The position numbers were made by a program, and so were the translations under genes. The notes beneath the pieces were generated by a model. That model made no database searches. It was not told where the DNA came from and saw only the letters and a list, made by a program, of their open reading frames with translations. From contig NZ_JAFREP010000037.1 of the NCBI RefSeq assembly GCF_017377855.1, forward strand, positions 35,595 through 99,594: DNA of 64,000 bases, in the 5' to 3' direction. This document shows positions 28,301 through 36,100 of this stretch, piece by piece. This stretch comes from Acanthopleuribacter pedis (GTDB taxonomy: Bacteria > Acidobacteriota > Holophagae > Acanthopleuribacterales > Acanthopleuribacteraceae). Within the stretch, counting starts at the first letter, position 1. Every line of letters begins with the position of its first letter.

Positions 28301-29807
28301 TCAGCTTTGTTACACCGCATTTCATGACCAAACCAACCGGCGGGAAGCGCTGGATCAGGCCGTGGCGCTTTTTCGCAAAAGTCTTGAAGCACCATTACGC
28401 CCCGCCCGTATTCCCTACGTGGGCATGGCCGGCCGCCTCAACCATCTGGCCGAACTCTTGGGTGACCCCGCCTTTGACAGCGCCCTTGCCGAAATCATCG
28501 AGCGCCTTTTTGAAAAAGCCGAGGCATTGGCCGAACCCGGCGACCGAACCCTTTTCCACCATGCCGTCGTGCTTTCGAAACAAGCCAAACGCGCGGCGAA
28601 TCAGAAACAACGCCGCACCCTCCGTGCCCGCGCAATCTCCTTGTTCGAAGCGCAGACCGCGGCCACGCCGGCGGACATCGCATGCCTCGAAAGTCTTGCC
28701 GACGAACACAACCGCCAAGCCGAGGTGGCGGAAACCGGGGAACAGCGTCGAGAACATTTGGAAACCGCCCTCGGCGCCTTGAAACGGGCATTTGACCAGG
28801 TCTCAGCCCGTGCCGACGTCGTCTATCGGGTTGCCGAGCAGTTGGGGCGACTGGCAAGCGCCGTGGACAACCCAATCCAAGTTCGCGAATACCGCCAGGC
28901 CGCCGTCTCCTATTACCACAAGGCTTTGGCACAGGATCGGCAGCACCTCCCCTCGCTGATTAACCTCGGCGCCGAGCTGGCCGCCCTCGCCGACGCCACC
29001 CATCACGTGGATCGCCGTCGCGAATACCACCTCCAAGCGGTGAGCACCCTCAAACGCGCCGCCGCCGCGGGCAGCCGCCACCATCTGATTTACACGACCT
29101 TGGCCCACCAACTGACCCATCTGGCATTTCTGGCCGAGCAACCCCAACAGGCCAACACGCTGCTCACCGAGGCCGCCGACAATTATAAGCAGATCACCCA
29201 GGCCCAACCCGACAACTACGCGGCTTGGCGCAACTGGGGTTACCTGCTCGACCAAATGGCGGCGAACACTAGCGACCCGGAGCGGCAACGGCGTTTGTGG
29301 GGCGAGGCGCTTACCAAATACGAACGCGGACTGCAAGCCGATGTGGCACCCTACCAAGCCTTGGTGAACCACGGGCTCCAGTGTGAACTCAAAGCCAAAT
29401 GCAACGACGATCCCGTCCAAAAACGCGATCTGCTGCAAAACGCGCAAACATACTACCGCAAGGCGCGCCTGCTCAACCCACACCACAAAGAACTGCTGTC
29501 GATGGCGCTTAACTGTTCCAAAAAACTCCTAAAAATGGCGTCCGACGCGGACCAGGAACGCATTTTGGCCGATGAGGCCGAAGCCATCATCCACGAGCTC
29601 TCATCGCTGACCGGCATTCCGATCAACCGCAACTACAATTACGCCTGTGTGTTGGCACTCAGCGGCAAACGCAGCGAAGCGCTGACCGTGCTGGAACGTT
29701 GCCTGAGCGAGCGGGCCGTGTTGCCGCGCCAAGTCGCCCAAGACCCGGACTGGACCGGTCTCCACGACGAACCCGAATTCACCCGTTTGATGGAGCGTTT
29801 TGTGTAA
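25305..29807 (+). CDS. Giant TPR-like helical repeat protein
   Basis: This 1500-residue protein has no signal peptide or membrane helix, so it is probably cytoplasmic. The first 330 residues are helical without clear repeats (HEAT-like character, with 'HLTLSALRRIAEEAEPAERVVL'). From about residue 370 to 1440 it has some 17-20 repeats of about 50-60 residues. A typical unit reads A..hY..AL.L.P....A....G..L..LA....D..ER..L...A, which is a TPR hairpin plus a third acidic helix. Examples are 'AIEHYQRALELNPDMHLVHY' and 'ALGYYKKALGFQPGKIAALY'. It is rich in Ala, Glu, Arg and Trp. It probably serves as a scaffold; no enzyme motif was found. ATG at 25305 is supported by good protein character from MEDLNFG onward. 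The GGAG lies 15 bases upstream, so initiation may be weak. It stands alone between two copies of the repeat element. Confidence 0.85.
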   Translation: MEDLNFGLLGALENQREQFRQQLNERLAESLTPSHREPRHPVKPHLRGAAIAAVFESGEDAEHLTLSALRRIAEEAEPAERVVLVDLYFFAFLHGCEDALAAMLDIAECGEPRVEAESAMVLALLLANEDAVKKLNARPKTAARVRRFIAQDDVFAWFSLTDQALNGLVLSEVGLLCDTALRLEDPEEQAFHWLKPYSPGEGRAYPLRQEHPILRRLLPMLDECYGLSPVEKYMLDALAAEDPVKVESVISQLTRAEAAVTLPFCFERIRLCERLFALFQFCRVFSLERAVDHLVARGRGFQKKLDRWVERPSVKTLFIARRASAEMINALRDMDHHRAEDAAQAAAEAYADVAQEDGLSENDRIAWFQAVSTAAQATEDADEAFRLVVQSLEMLENIAPFFPAYPAFFYLWGFTHSSAAEWAEHPEEARRRRREALAKYEWCLELAPDDASALFGIAYEYGEDAVLAEEPAEQRALRRAAIEKYREALAVKPRMGNAHYNWGNELFQLARLAEEPEEAAQLFQEAARHYGECAEIRQRDVDSLEKCAGQLAAVARELSDPTEQARYMQQAISLLDNLLTLDPDRPDVALMLGHHWDDLAEAAKRDDICRGYREQAVQRYLDATVLDPDEERAFFHLGYQKSCLAGLYPDVERIGTLRRQAIEHYQRALELNPDMHLVHYNCAYEHEQLSTLTKDSDERERLRLAALIEFEMYVRMEPDAGSGHFKLAYHLDESAFTLDDPVACRETLDRAVYHYKQALASAPEDDTTWYYLGLTWLRLADAGDDPGKTRHRLGEARQAFEKTLSLDGQRHGAQVGMACVFAGLAKLGGETRLQIENHRRAASHYQAALALKPEEAEDWFQLGFQTESIARLTEAHAGRRTALLEALGYYKKALGFQPGKIAALYQWGCSLAELAEICVDPGQKQAYHHAAAGKFRGVYQLNPAATNALTDWGHQLHRLAALQNDGDAALERHKQALAVFQRVLKQEPTDPFAAYNVGVQLCYTAFHDQTNRREALDQAVALFRKSLEAPLRPARIPYVGMAGRLNHLAELLGDPAFDSALAEIIERLFEKAEALAEPGDRTLFHHAVVLSKQAKRAANQKQRRTLRARAISLFEAQTAATPADIACLESLADEHNRQAEVAETGEQRREHLETALGALKRAFDQVSARADVVYRVAEQLGRLASAVDNPIQVREYRQAAVSYYHKALAQDRQHLPSLINLGAELAALADATHHVDRRREYHLQAVSTLKRAAAAGSRHHLIYTTLAHQLTHLAFLAEQPQQANTLLTEAADNYKQITQAQPDNYAAWRNWGYLLDQMAANTSDPERQRRLWGEALTKYERGLQADVAPYQALVNHGLQCELKAKCNDDPVQKRDLLQNAQTYYRKARLLNPHHKELLSMALNCSKKLLKMASDADQERILADEAEAIIHELSSLTGIPINRNYNYACVLALSGKRSEALTVLERCLSERAVLPRQVAQDPDWTGLHDEPEFTRLMERFV

Positions 29808-29975
29808 CCTTTTGCAAGCACTTTTGGGATGTGGATGATGGTTCTTTCGGCGCCTGAACGCCTTATGGTTGCGGTGGTAACTTATGTTGATGGGTCGCCG
29901 CGTGATGGTTACAAAGCGCCACCGATAATCTTCATCGTTTTTATGATTATCGCTCCCACTTATTTAGCTGAGGCG

Positions 29976-30059
29976 GTTAGCCGGGTTGCATCAGGCCACG
30001 ACAAGCGCATCCTCTCTGGAACACATCAGGATTCCAGGAGGCCGGACGGGTTCCCATCT
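29976..30059 (+). repeat. Partial head of repeat family 2
   Basis: The block starting agccgggttgcatca and ending near 'catctagc' matches 30340-30425, including 'ggccacgacaagcg', 'acatcagg' and 'aggaggcc'. The two copies flank element E, so E either inserted into this repeat or moved together with it. Confidence 0.75.
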
Positions 30060-30346
30060 AGCCTGCATTGCTTACGAGGATTCGTCATAAGAAGCTGAAC
30101 GCCGTGTGCGCACGAAGATGACGACCAAGCCATGTCACAGGGGTCCGCCCATTCGCGTGGCCGCCCATTCGCGGGTCCGCCCTTTCGGCGGAGTAGCGCT
30201 ACGTCCCGAATTGCGCGACAGAGTAAAGCGGGGCGCCGCCCCGCGGATGGCCGCCCCGCGGATGGTCGCCCCGCGGATAGCAAGCTCATTCAATAGAATG
30301 GGTTACACCGTAGCAGAATCCCTGGTGAGCAATGCGGTGAGCCGGG
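30060..30346 (+). repeat. Copy E of the 16-bp-core inverted-repeat element
   Basis: The left end (cctgcattgcttacgagg, then 'attcgtcataagaagc') and the inverted right end (ccgcattgctcaccaggg, then 'attctgctac') match copy D. The internal 'acgaagatgacgaccaagcc' arm is present. Core units occur in two short runs: about three of the 'gggtccgcccattcgc' type and, after a spacer, about three of the opposite orientation ('ccgccccgcggatgg'). Confidence 0.8.
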
Positions 30347-30377
30347 TTGCATCAGTTCGGCCACGACAAGCGTATCT

Positions 30378-30745
30378 CCCCTCGTAAACATCAGGATTCT
30401 AGGAGGCCGAACGACCCAGTCTAGCGCAAGCGGAGAGAAAAAATTGGAGGCGCCCAGCCGAGCTAGCTCGGTTGGGAGGTACCGATTTTTTCTCGGAGCG
30501 GTCCTTGACGCGGGTGGTGGCGCGCTAAAATCAGTGCCGGTCGGCGGCGAAACCGTTCATGCATCATCAGTCTTCCCGTCGGCCGTATGGCCTCTCAGCG
30601 CGTCGGCCCCACCCGGGTCAAGGATGCGCGGTGGTCTTCCAACCTGGTCGCGATGGTACCCGACATTGGCCGCATGGGATCGACACTGTTCCCGTTGTTC
30701 CTTAGTTTCGCGTTCTGAAATGCCGGTTCACGCTTGGGTAACACA
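30378..30745 (+). repeat. Dispersed repeat family 2, copy 2
   Basis: The copy aligns with 556-915 through 'gcgcaagcg', the cagccgag/ctcgg palindrome, 'cggtccttga', 'ccgtcggccgtatgg', 'gggtcaaggatgcgcgg' and 'ttcacgcttggg'. It includes the palindrome at 30435-30494. No coding frame is conserved between the copies. Confidence 0.65.
30435..30494. terminator. 60-bp palindrome with A and T tracts
   Basis: The palindrome is centred on GAGCTAGCTC at 30464/30465. The arms pair CCCAGCCGAGC with GCTCGGTTGGG, and outer arms pair GAGAAAAAATTGG with CCGATTTTTTCTC. It has the form of a bidirectional intrinsic terminator, although no gene ends close by. Confidence 0.6.
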
Positions 30746-30825
30746 CACAATTGCATCCAACCGATTTGCACACCTTAGGTTACGCAAGGTAGGTTTCCGG
30801 CCAAAAAAGCGTGGTCCCGGTGCAC

Positions 30826-30920
30826 GCGTGCCGACAATCAATGAGAGGCGAAAGACTGCCAAGTAGGGCTTGTATGCGTGCCGACAATCAATGAGAGGCG
30901 AAAGACTGCCAAGTAGGGCT
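30826..30920 (+). repeat. 45-bp direct duplication, 50-bp period
   Basis: A 45-bp block starting gcgtgccgacaatcaatgag and ending 'aagtagggct' occurs at 30826-30870 and 30876-30920 without mismatch. The two copies are separated by 'tgtat'. Confidence 0.95.
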
Positions 30921-31109
30921 CTTGAACCTAAGAAGCGCGATAAGAGCGAGAGATTTTGGCTAAAGATCTGGAGCGAAATGGTTTGGAAAAAGCGGGCCGG
31001 GGTCGCGCACGACGCGCACCCATTGGGTGCGGTGAGCATTTTCACAGACCGTTGCAGCCCAGAGGTTTAGCCAAAATCGCCGCGAGTTATCGCGCTTCTT
31101 AAGTTGAAC
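30921..31109. repeat. 189-bp long-hairpin element
   Basis: The left arm (30921-30964, containing taagaagcgcgataa and ending 'gattttggctaaa') is the near inverted complement of the right arm (31066-31109). The inner sequence keeps pairing weakly toward an apex CGCACCCATTGGGTGCG. Transcribed, it would fold into one long hairpin. It lies about 50 bp before the small zinc-ribbon gene. It may be a MITE or a structured RNA. Confidence 0.75.
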
Positions 31110-31160
31110 CAAGGCCCCTCCCAACAAAAAAATCCCAATGAAGGAAACCCAAAGAAAAAC

Positions 31161-31877
31161 ATGCCGATTGAATACCACTGCAAGGCTTGTTTTCTCAGCT
31201 TCGCCGTTGGCTGGGAACACTTTTTTGATCTCAGCGAAGGCTATGGTTCGGTGACCTATTTGGTTTGCAGTGCTTGTGGAACGTGGCATCGCCGGCTCCA
31301 TGCACTCGCGGATCGCGGCCCCCCGAGCTTCACTTATTACGATGTCCTTTTAATGGGTTACGAACCCCGCTGGAAGGTAATCCTCATGAAGCAATTGCGC
31401 ACGATGTTTGGGTTCAACTTGGCAGAAATCAGGCAAAAGGTTGCTAACCTGCCACTTGTCTTGGCGACAAAAGTCTCCAAGGCAGGCTGGCGGGATTTAA
31501 ACCCGGACTTTGTCGGCGAGGTTCATTTCGAGCCACTACCCCCGCAACCCAATCCGGTTTATGGACCCATCCAGTCGGATCGCTTGGAAACATGGTCCAA
31601 ACCTTTGATTTCTGAAGCGGGTTCCTATTCGCAACTTGTTGAGAATGACGCCATGGATGCCTTGAAACAATTGGATGTTCATTTAGAGAACCCATGGTCA
31701 CCGATGTCGGTCCTGGGACCGACCAAGGGACTCAACCGGCATTTCGAACTCGCCAACCAAGCCTGTAGCCACTGCCGGGTTGTCGGCGCTTTAAGCTCCG
31801 ACTGGCCGGAAAACAAACAGACTTGCCCGGCTTGTCGCCGGGACGCGCTTGAATTTATGCTTGGGTGGATTACCTGA
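31161..31877 (+). CDS. Hypothetical protein with two zinc-ribbon-like Cys pairs sets
   Basis: I do not recognise this 238-residue protein. Residues 7-39 hold CKAC and, 26 residues on, CSAC, followed by GTWHRR. This looks like a four-cysteine zinc ribbon. A second set near the C-terminus has CSHC and, about 17 residues later, CPAC. The middle is basic to neutral, with 'YYDVLLMGYEPRWKVILMKQLRTM' and a Pro-rich linker. There is no signal peptide, so it is probably cytoplasmic. AAGGAA lies upstream of this ATG. A TTG 57 bases upstream lies inside the hairpin element and is unlikely to be the start. The gene is isolated between repeats, so its role cannot be inferred. A nucleic-acid-binding or metal-sensing role is possible. 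Confidence 0.7.
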   Translation: MPIEYHCKACFLSFAVGWEHFFDLSEGYGSVTYLVCSACGTWHRRLHALADRGPPSFTYYDVLLMGYEPRWKVILMKQLRTMFGFNLAEIRQKVANLPLVLATKVSKAGWRDLNPDFVGEVHFEPLPPQPNPVYGPIQSDRLETWSKPLISEAGSYSQLVENDAMDALKQLDVHLENPWSPMSVLGPTKGLNRHFELANQACSHCRVVGALSSDWPENKQTCPACRRDALEFMLGWIT

Positions 31878-32015
31878 ACGGGCACACCAAACACGGCAAA
31901 AGGTCTTGGATAACATGTTGTTGCATAACAAAGGACGTGAACGGTGGTTCCATCAATTGTCTTGAAGGGTCAAGCCCATCCCTTCCTGTATCTTGAAGTC
32001 GTGCGACCAGAATGA

Positions 32016-32399
32016 ATGCTGGGGACGGTCCAATTTTCGCCCCAAGGCATCAAATTCCGGTTTCGGAACGGCAAGGGCGTCATTTCACAAAAAGACGTCG
32101 CGGCATGTCTATTCCGCGTCGAACAACAAGGGGTTTGTTTCTACATAAAAATGAAACCGCCAAGACCCCATGTCACCGATCATGCGCCATGGTTTTGGTT
32201 GAACCGGAAGCGTTCGGTTGTGCCCGAGTTTCGTTGCAACTGTGTCTTTCCCCATTTCGATGACAGCATCATCGTCTCAGATTATTTGGCGGCGCAATGG
32301 GGGGTTATTTTTGAACCCCCTATTGCGAAGATGGGGGTTCAGTATGCCGTTGCGCCTGTATGGCAAGGCCGGGTCCCCGCCAGATTCATTTCTCCATAA
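32016..32399 (+). CDS. Small hypothetical protein
   Basis: This 127-residue frame has plausible protein composition ('VQFSPQGIKFRFRNGKGVISQKD', 'GVQYAVAPVWQGRVPARF') with alternating hydrophobic and polar residues suggesting beta strands. The ribosome site is weak, and a second ATG four bases earlier opens a different frame. No family is recognised. It could be a remnant of a larger gene. Confidence 0.4.
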   Translation: MLGTVQFSPQGIKFRFRNGKGVISQKDVAACLFRVEQQGVCFYIKMKPPRPHVTDHAPWFWLNRKRSVVPEFRCNCVFPHFDDSIIVSDYLAAQWGVIFEPPIAKMGVQYAVAPVWQGRVPARFISP

Positions 32400-32428
32400 C
32401 CGGCTGGGTAAAGATCCAGATCGGGCCC

Positions 32429-32458
32429 AAAAAAAATAGCGAGGGGGTTACCCTCGCT
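32429..32458 (-). terminator. Intrinsic terminator on the minus strand
   Basis: A stem AGCGAGGG/CCCTCGCT at 32438-32458 is preceded by a run of eight A. On the minus strand it therefore ends in a U tract. It could end the transcript of the first SBBP gene about 660 bp past its stop. Confidence 0.7.
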
Positions 32459-32585
32459 GAACTGGTGCTTGCAATCATTGAGAGGCGGAACGCCTGTCAT
32501 GATTGGATACGGGAGGTTTGAAAAACACCCCTACCACGGATTCCTATTTTTTTGGGGGACGGGCAAGGCATCGGTTAAACAACGG

Positions 32586-32630
32586 ACGGCGCCGGGATAA
32601 CCCGCATTGCCGACAAAGGTTTCAGCGACG
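32586..32630 (+). repeat. Solo end resembling the inverted-repeat element
   Basis: The sequence gataacccgcattgccgaca, followed by 'aaggtttcagcgacg', matches the outer end of element D (ctaacccgcattactcacaa...). No core units or second end are visible nearby, so this may be a decayed solo end. Confidence 0.4.
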
Positions 32631-32794
32631 TGGCAACCCTTGCGCATACGTCGTTTACGAGTAAGAAAGGTAGCGGGGCAGACCATCCGGCCTGGCAAGG
32701 CCGCGGCGTTGTTGCGCCACCCCTGATAGTGTGTTGTGGGTTTTTGCAGGGGGAAATCTTAGGTTCCACCGTTTTTGTGACGCCGGCTCGCGAA

Positions 32795-32960
32795 CCATTG
32801 GCAAGGTGAAACCTTGCCGGATTTAAGCCCATGGTTGGCAACAGGCGCGAAGCAGCCGCTTGCCAACCATGGGTCTCTGGAAAGGTGGAAAACTGCGCTG
32901 TAGGCGCAGAGGAACAACGCAAACCATTACAGAACCTTGCAGAAACTCGTCCCCAAAATC
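32795..32960. repeat. Repeat family 3, copy 1 (double hairpin)
   Basis: The first palindrome is at 32828-32873, with the perfect 14-bp arm CCCATGGTTGGCAA. A second small stem CTGCGC/GCGCAG lies at 32893-32909. It is flanked by 'ggcaaggtgaaaccttgccgg' and by 'gaacaacgcaaacca'. The same layout occurs at 38340-38500. Both copies sit downstream of the stop codon of an SBBP gene. Confidence 0.8.
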
Positions 32961-33100
32961 CCTCTCGGTAACGCCTACAGCAAACAACGGTGCGACCGTG
33001 CCGACGTGGCACCGCCACGCCGAACGGTTGGCACCGTTGCTTGCCCTCGGACGCAAGCTGCGTTCCCACGGCTGGTTCAATCTCCCTGGCAACCCATCTT

Positions 33101-33120
33101 GATGAGCGATGCGGGCTCTA
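33101..33120 (-). repeat. Solo element end at an SBBP stop codon
   Basis: Read on the minus strand, the SBBP stop TAG is followed at once by AGCCCGCATCGCTCATC. That matches the element end consensus CCCGCATTGCTCACAAGG with few changes. Confidence 0.5.
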
Positions 33121-36100
33121 AGGACAAGGTGTTGGGCCGGTTAGCGGGATAAACAGGAAATCCAAGACATTGACGAGGCCGTCGGCGTTGGGATCGCCCG
33201 CAAGGGTCTGTCGCCAAGACGGGAGCAGTTCCCACAAGTCCGTGATGCTGTTGCACCCATCCCCATTCACATCTTCGAAGCCGGTATTTGGCGGTACGAG
33301 GAGCCATGCCTCGACCGTGGCTCGTTCTTGGGTGTCTTCATGGGTAACCGTCAAGAGGATTCGGGTCGTTTCGAGGGGGGCTGGGTCGAACTGGATGCTG
33401 TTCCCGGTCGCAACAAACGGGGTGCTCGGATCGGTCGACCAATCGTAAGACAACGCGCCGAGCGGACAACGGGAATATGCCTCAAAACGCGGCGGGTTGA
33501 CACCCAACGCTTGCGCGCCTGGGGCGACGACGATCCCGGCCAAATTCGAGAGCGAAAGCCGGGCTGAACGGGTGGTCACCGAACCACAATCGTCGCGAAC
33601 CTCGCAATGGTAAAACCCCGCGTCGCTTGCGTCGACTTCGTGCAACGTGAGGCGAGACGCGGTCGCACCCGTCAGGGGAACCCCGTCTTTAAACCACTGA
33701 TAAGTAGCCGGTTTGTCACCAACAAGTGTGACCGACCAATTCACCGAATCCCCAAAGCAGGCACGGGTATCACGGGGTGATGAGGCCGGCACCAAACCCG
33801 TTACCCTGACCGGTAGCTCGCGTTTCGGCCCCACGCCGCAGTCGCTGGTTGCATAAACGGCAACCATGCCCGAGTTTTCGCCCATGCGCAGGGTTACCTG
33901 ATTCGTGTCCCAACCCGAGATGATGCGCGCACCGCGCGGAACGCGCCAAAGGTAGCCGTCCGCGCCCGCTACCGCTGGAATCGAATACACCAAATTGTTT
34001 TCCCTGGCACAAACCTCGGTTGGGCCGGAAATAGGTTCAGGCATCGGCGGCGCGGTTTTGATGAGAACCTGGGTCGTCTGTTCAGGCCCGGCCCCATACG
34101 CATTGATTGCCCGCACCCCAATCTCGCCCCCTTCCTCGCCGAAATGAACCATGATGCGGTTGGTACCGGCGCCTCTGGCGAGGGTGGCGTCCGCCGGAAT
34201 CCGCCAAAGGTATTCGGTCGCACGGGGCACGGGCGGAACAGCATAAACCACGCCTCGCTGATAGAAACACACCACTTCCGGGCCACTCACGGACCCCGGC
34301 TGATTGGGCGCGCTGAGATTGAGCCTGGCCACAAACGCATTGCCCGCGCCGTTGGGCGTTTCATCATACGCGCCCGCGGTGGTCGGGAAAATACTGGATT
34401 CGGTATAACCGGTGACGTAGGCGTAACCGGCGTCCGACAAAACGACCGCGCGGCCTTCCTCGTAATGGGGGCCCCCTAAATAGGATCCGTAATTGAGTGC
34501 CGAACCCGTTTCATCGAGGGTGACCAAAAAAGCATCATGGGAACCGCTCAAGCTTTGACTGAAACCATGGTGGCTGACCGGGAAGGTCTCAGAATACGTC
34601 GTTCCGGTGATCACGGCGTGGCCCGCCTCGGTGACATCAATGCCCAAGGCGCGATCATCCCTTTGCCCGCCCAGGTAAGTCGCATACGCCACCGCGGTGC
34701 CGGCGCTGTTGAATTTGGCGACAAAGGCATCGGTATACCCGTTTTGGGTTGGATCAAAGGCGGCGGCGGTGACGGGGAAATCAGAAGAAGTGGTATTCCC
34801 CGTCACGTACAGGTTTCCGGCAGGATCCCGTACCATTGCGCCAAGTGTGTCTGATCCTTCTCCACCAAGATAACTCGAAAAGTTTAAAGCAGAACCCTCG
34901 GCATTCATCTTGACGACAAAAATATCGCTGCCGCCGTTATGGGTGGTGTCATAGGCGCCGGCGGTCACCGGGAACGCGGCCGAATCCGTGCTTCCCGCGA
35001 TGACCATGTTCCCGTTTTCGTCCAGCGCAAGGGCGCGAGCGGAATCCCCGCCTTCGCCCCCCAAAAACGTACTGTAGATAAGCGTGGATCCGGTTGCATT
35101 GAAGCGCGCCACAAAGGCGTCTTCATTGCCGTCGAAGCTGTCATCCAAGGCATCTTCCGTAACCGGGAAATCCGCGGAATGGGTGCTGCCGGTTACGGTG
35201 ACCTGTCCCATCCCGTCAACGGCGATCGCGCGTCCCGAATCACCGTAATAACCGCCGAGAAAGGTCGAATAGGCCAATGCCGTACCACCGGGATTGAGCT
35301 TGGCCACAAAGAGGTCGCCATATTGGTTGTAGCCCGTCTCAAAGGCGCCGGCCGTGGTGGGGAAATTCGCGGAATAGGTAATCCCGGTGAGGTAGGCGTT
35401 TCCGTCCCCGTCGACGGTGATCCCGTGGACGGAATCAGCACGGCCGCCACCAAGATAGGTGGCGTACAGCAAGCGATCCCCCTCGGGCGTCATTTTGCCG
35501 ACAAACACATCAAAATCCCCGTTGTAGGTTTGATCAACCACGCCGCCGGTGGTTGGAAAGGAATCGGAGAAGGTGTTGCCGGCCACATAAACCGCGCCCT
35601 CGCCATCCAAGGCAAGCGCTTGACCCTCGTCATAACCGGACCCCCCGATGTACGTAGAGAACAGCAGGTCGGAACCGGTCGCATTAAGTCGGGTAACCAC
35701 CACATCGGCAAGCCCGTTGCGCCGTTCACCGAGGACACCGGTGGTGGTGGGGTAGTTGTCTGAAGAAGAATAACCTACCAGGGTGGCGTTTCCGGCGGGA
35801 TCAAACGCCGCGCCACCGGCGTAATCATTGCCTTCCCCGCCCAGGTAGGTGGCATAAATAAGTTGGGCGCCGTCATTGCTTAGCTTGGCGAGGAAAAGAT
35901 CCTGGTTTCCGTTGTGGCGGACGTCGTACGCCCCTTCTGTTGCGGGGAAATCGGGGGAATAGGTTTCGCCGAAGATGAAGGCGTTCCCCCGTTCGTCCAA
36001 GTGCACGGCCCCGGCCCTATCCGAACGTTCACCACCAAGCAGGGTGGCATAGATTAACCCGGTGCAACTGGGATTCAGGCGCACCACAAAAGCGTCCAGG

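Larger units (their letters stand above)
29808..31160. other. Gene-free, repeat-packed region
   Basis: No protein-like frame was found. The region stacks a partial repeat-family-2 head, element copy E, a full family-2 copy with a 60-bp palindrome, a 45-bp direct duplication and a 189-bp hairpin element. Each is listed separately. Confidence 0.7.

Noticed and set aside
30728..31045. 105-codon minus-strand frame
   Set aside because: It spans the 45-bp duplication and half of the long hairpin, so it is a by-product of repeats.
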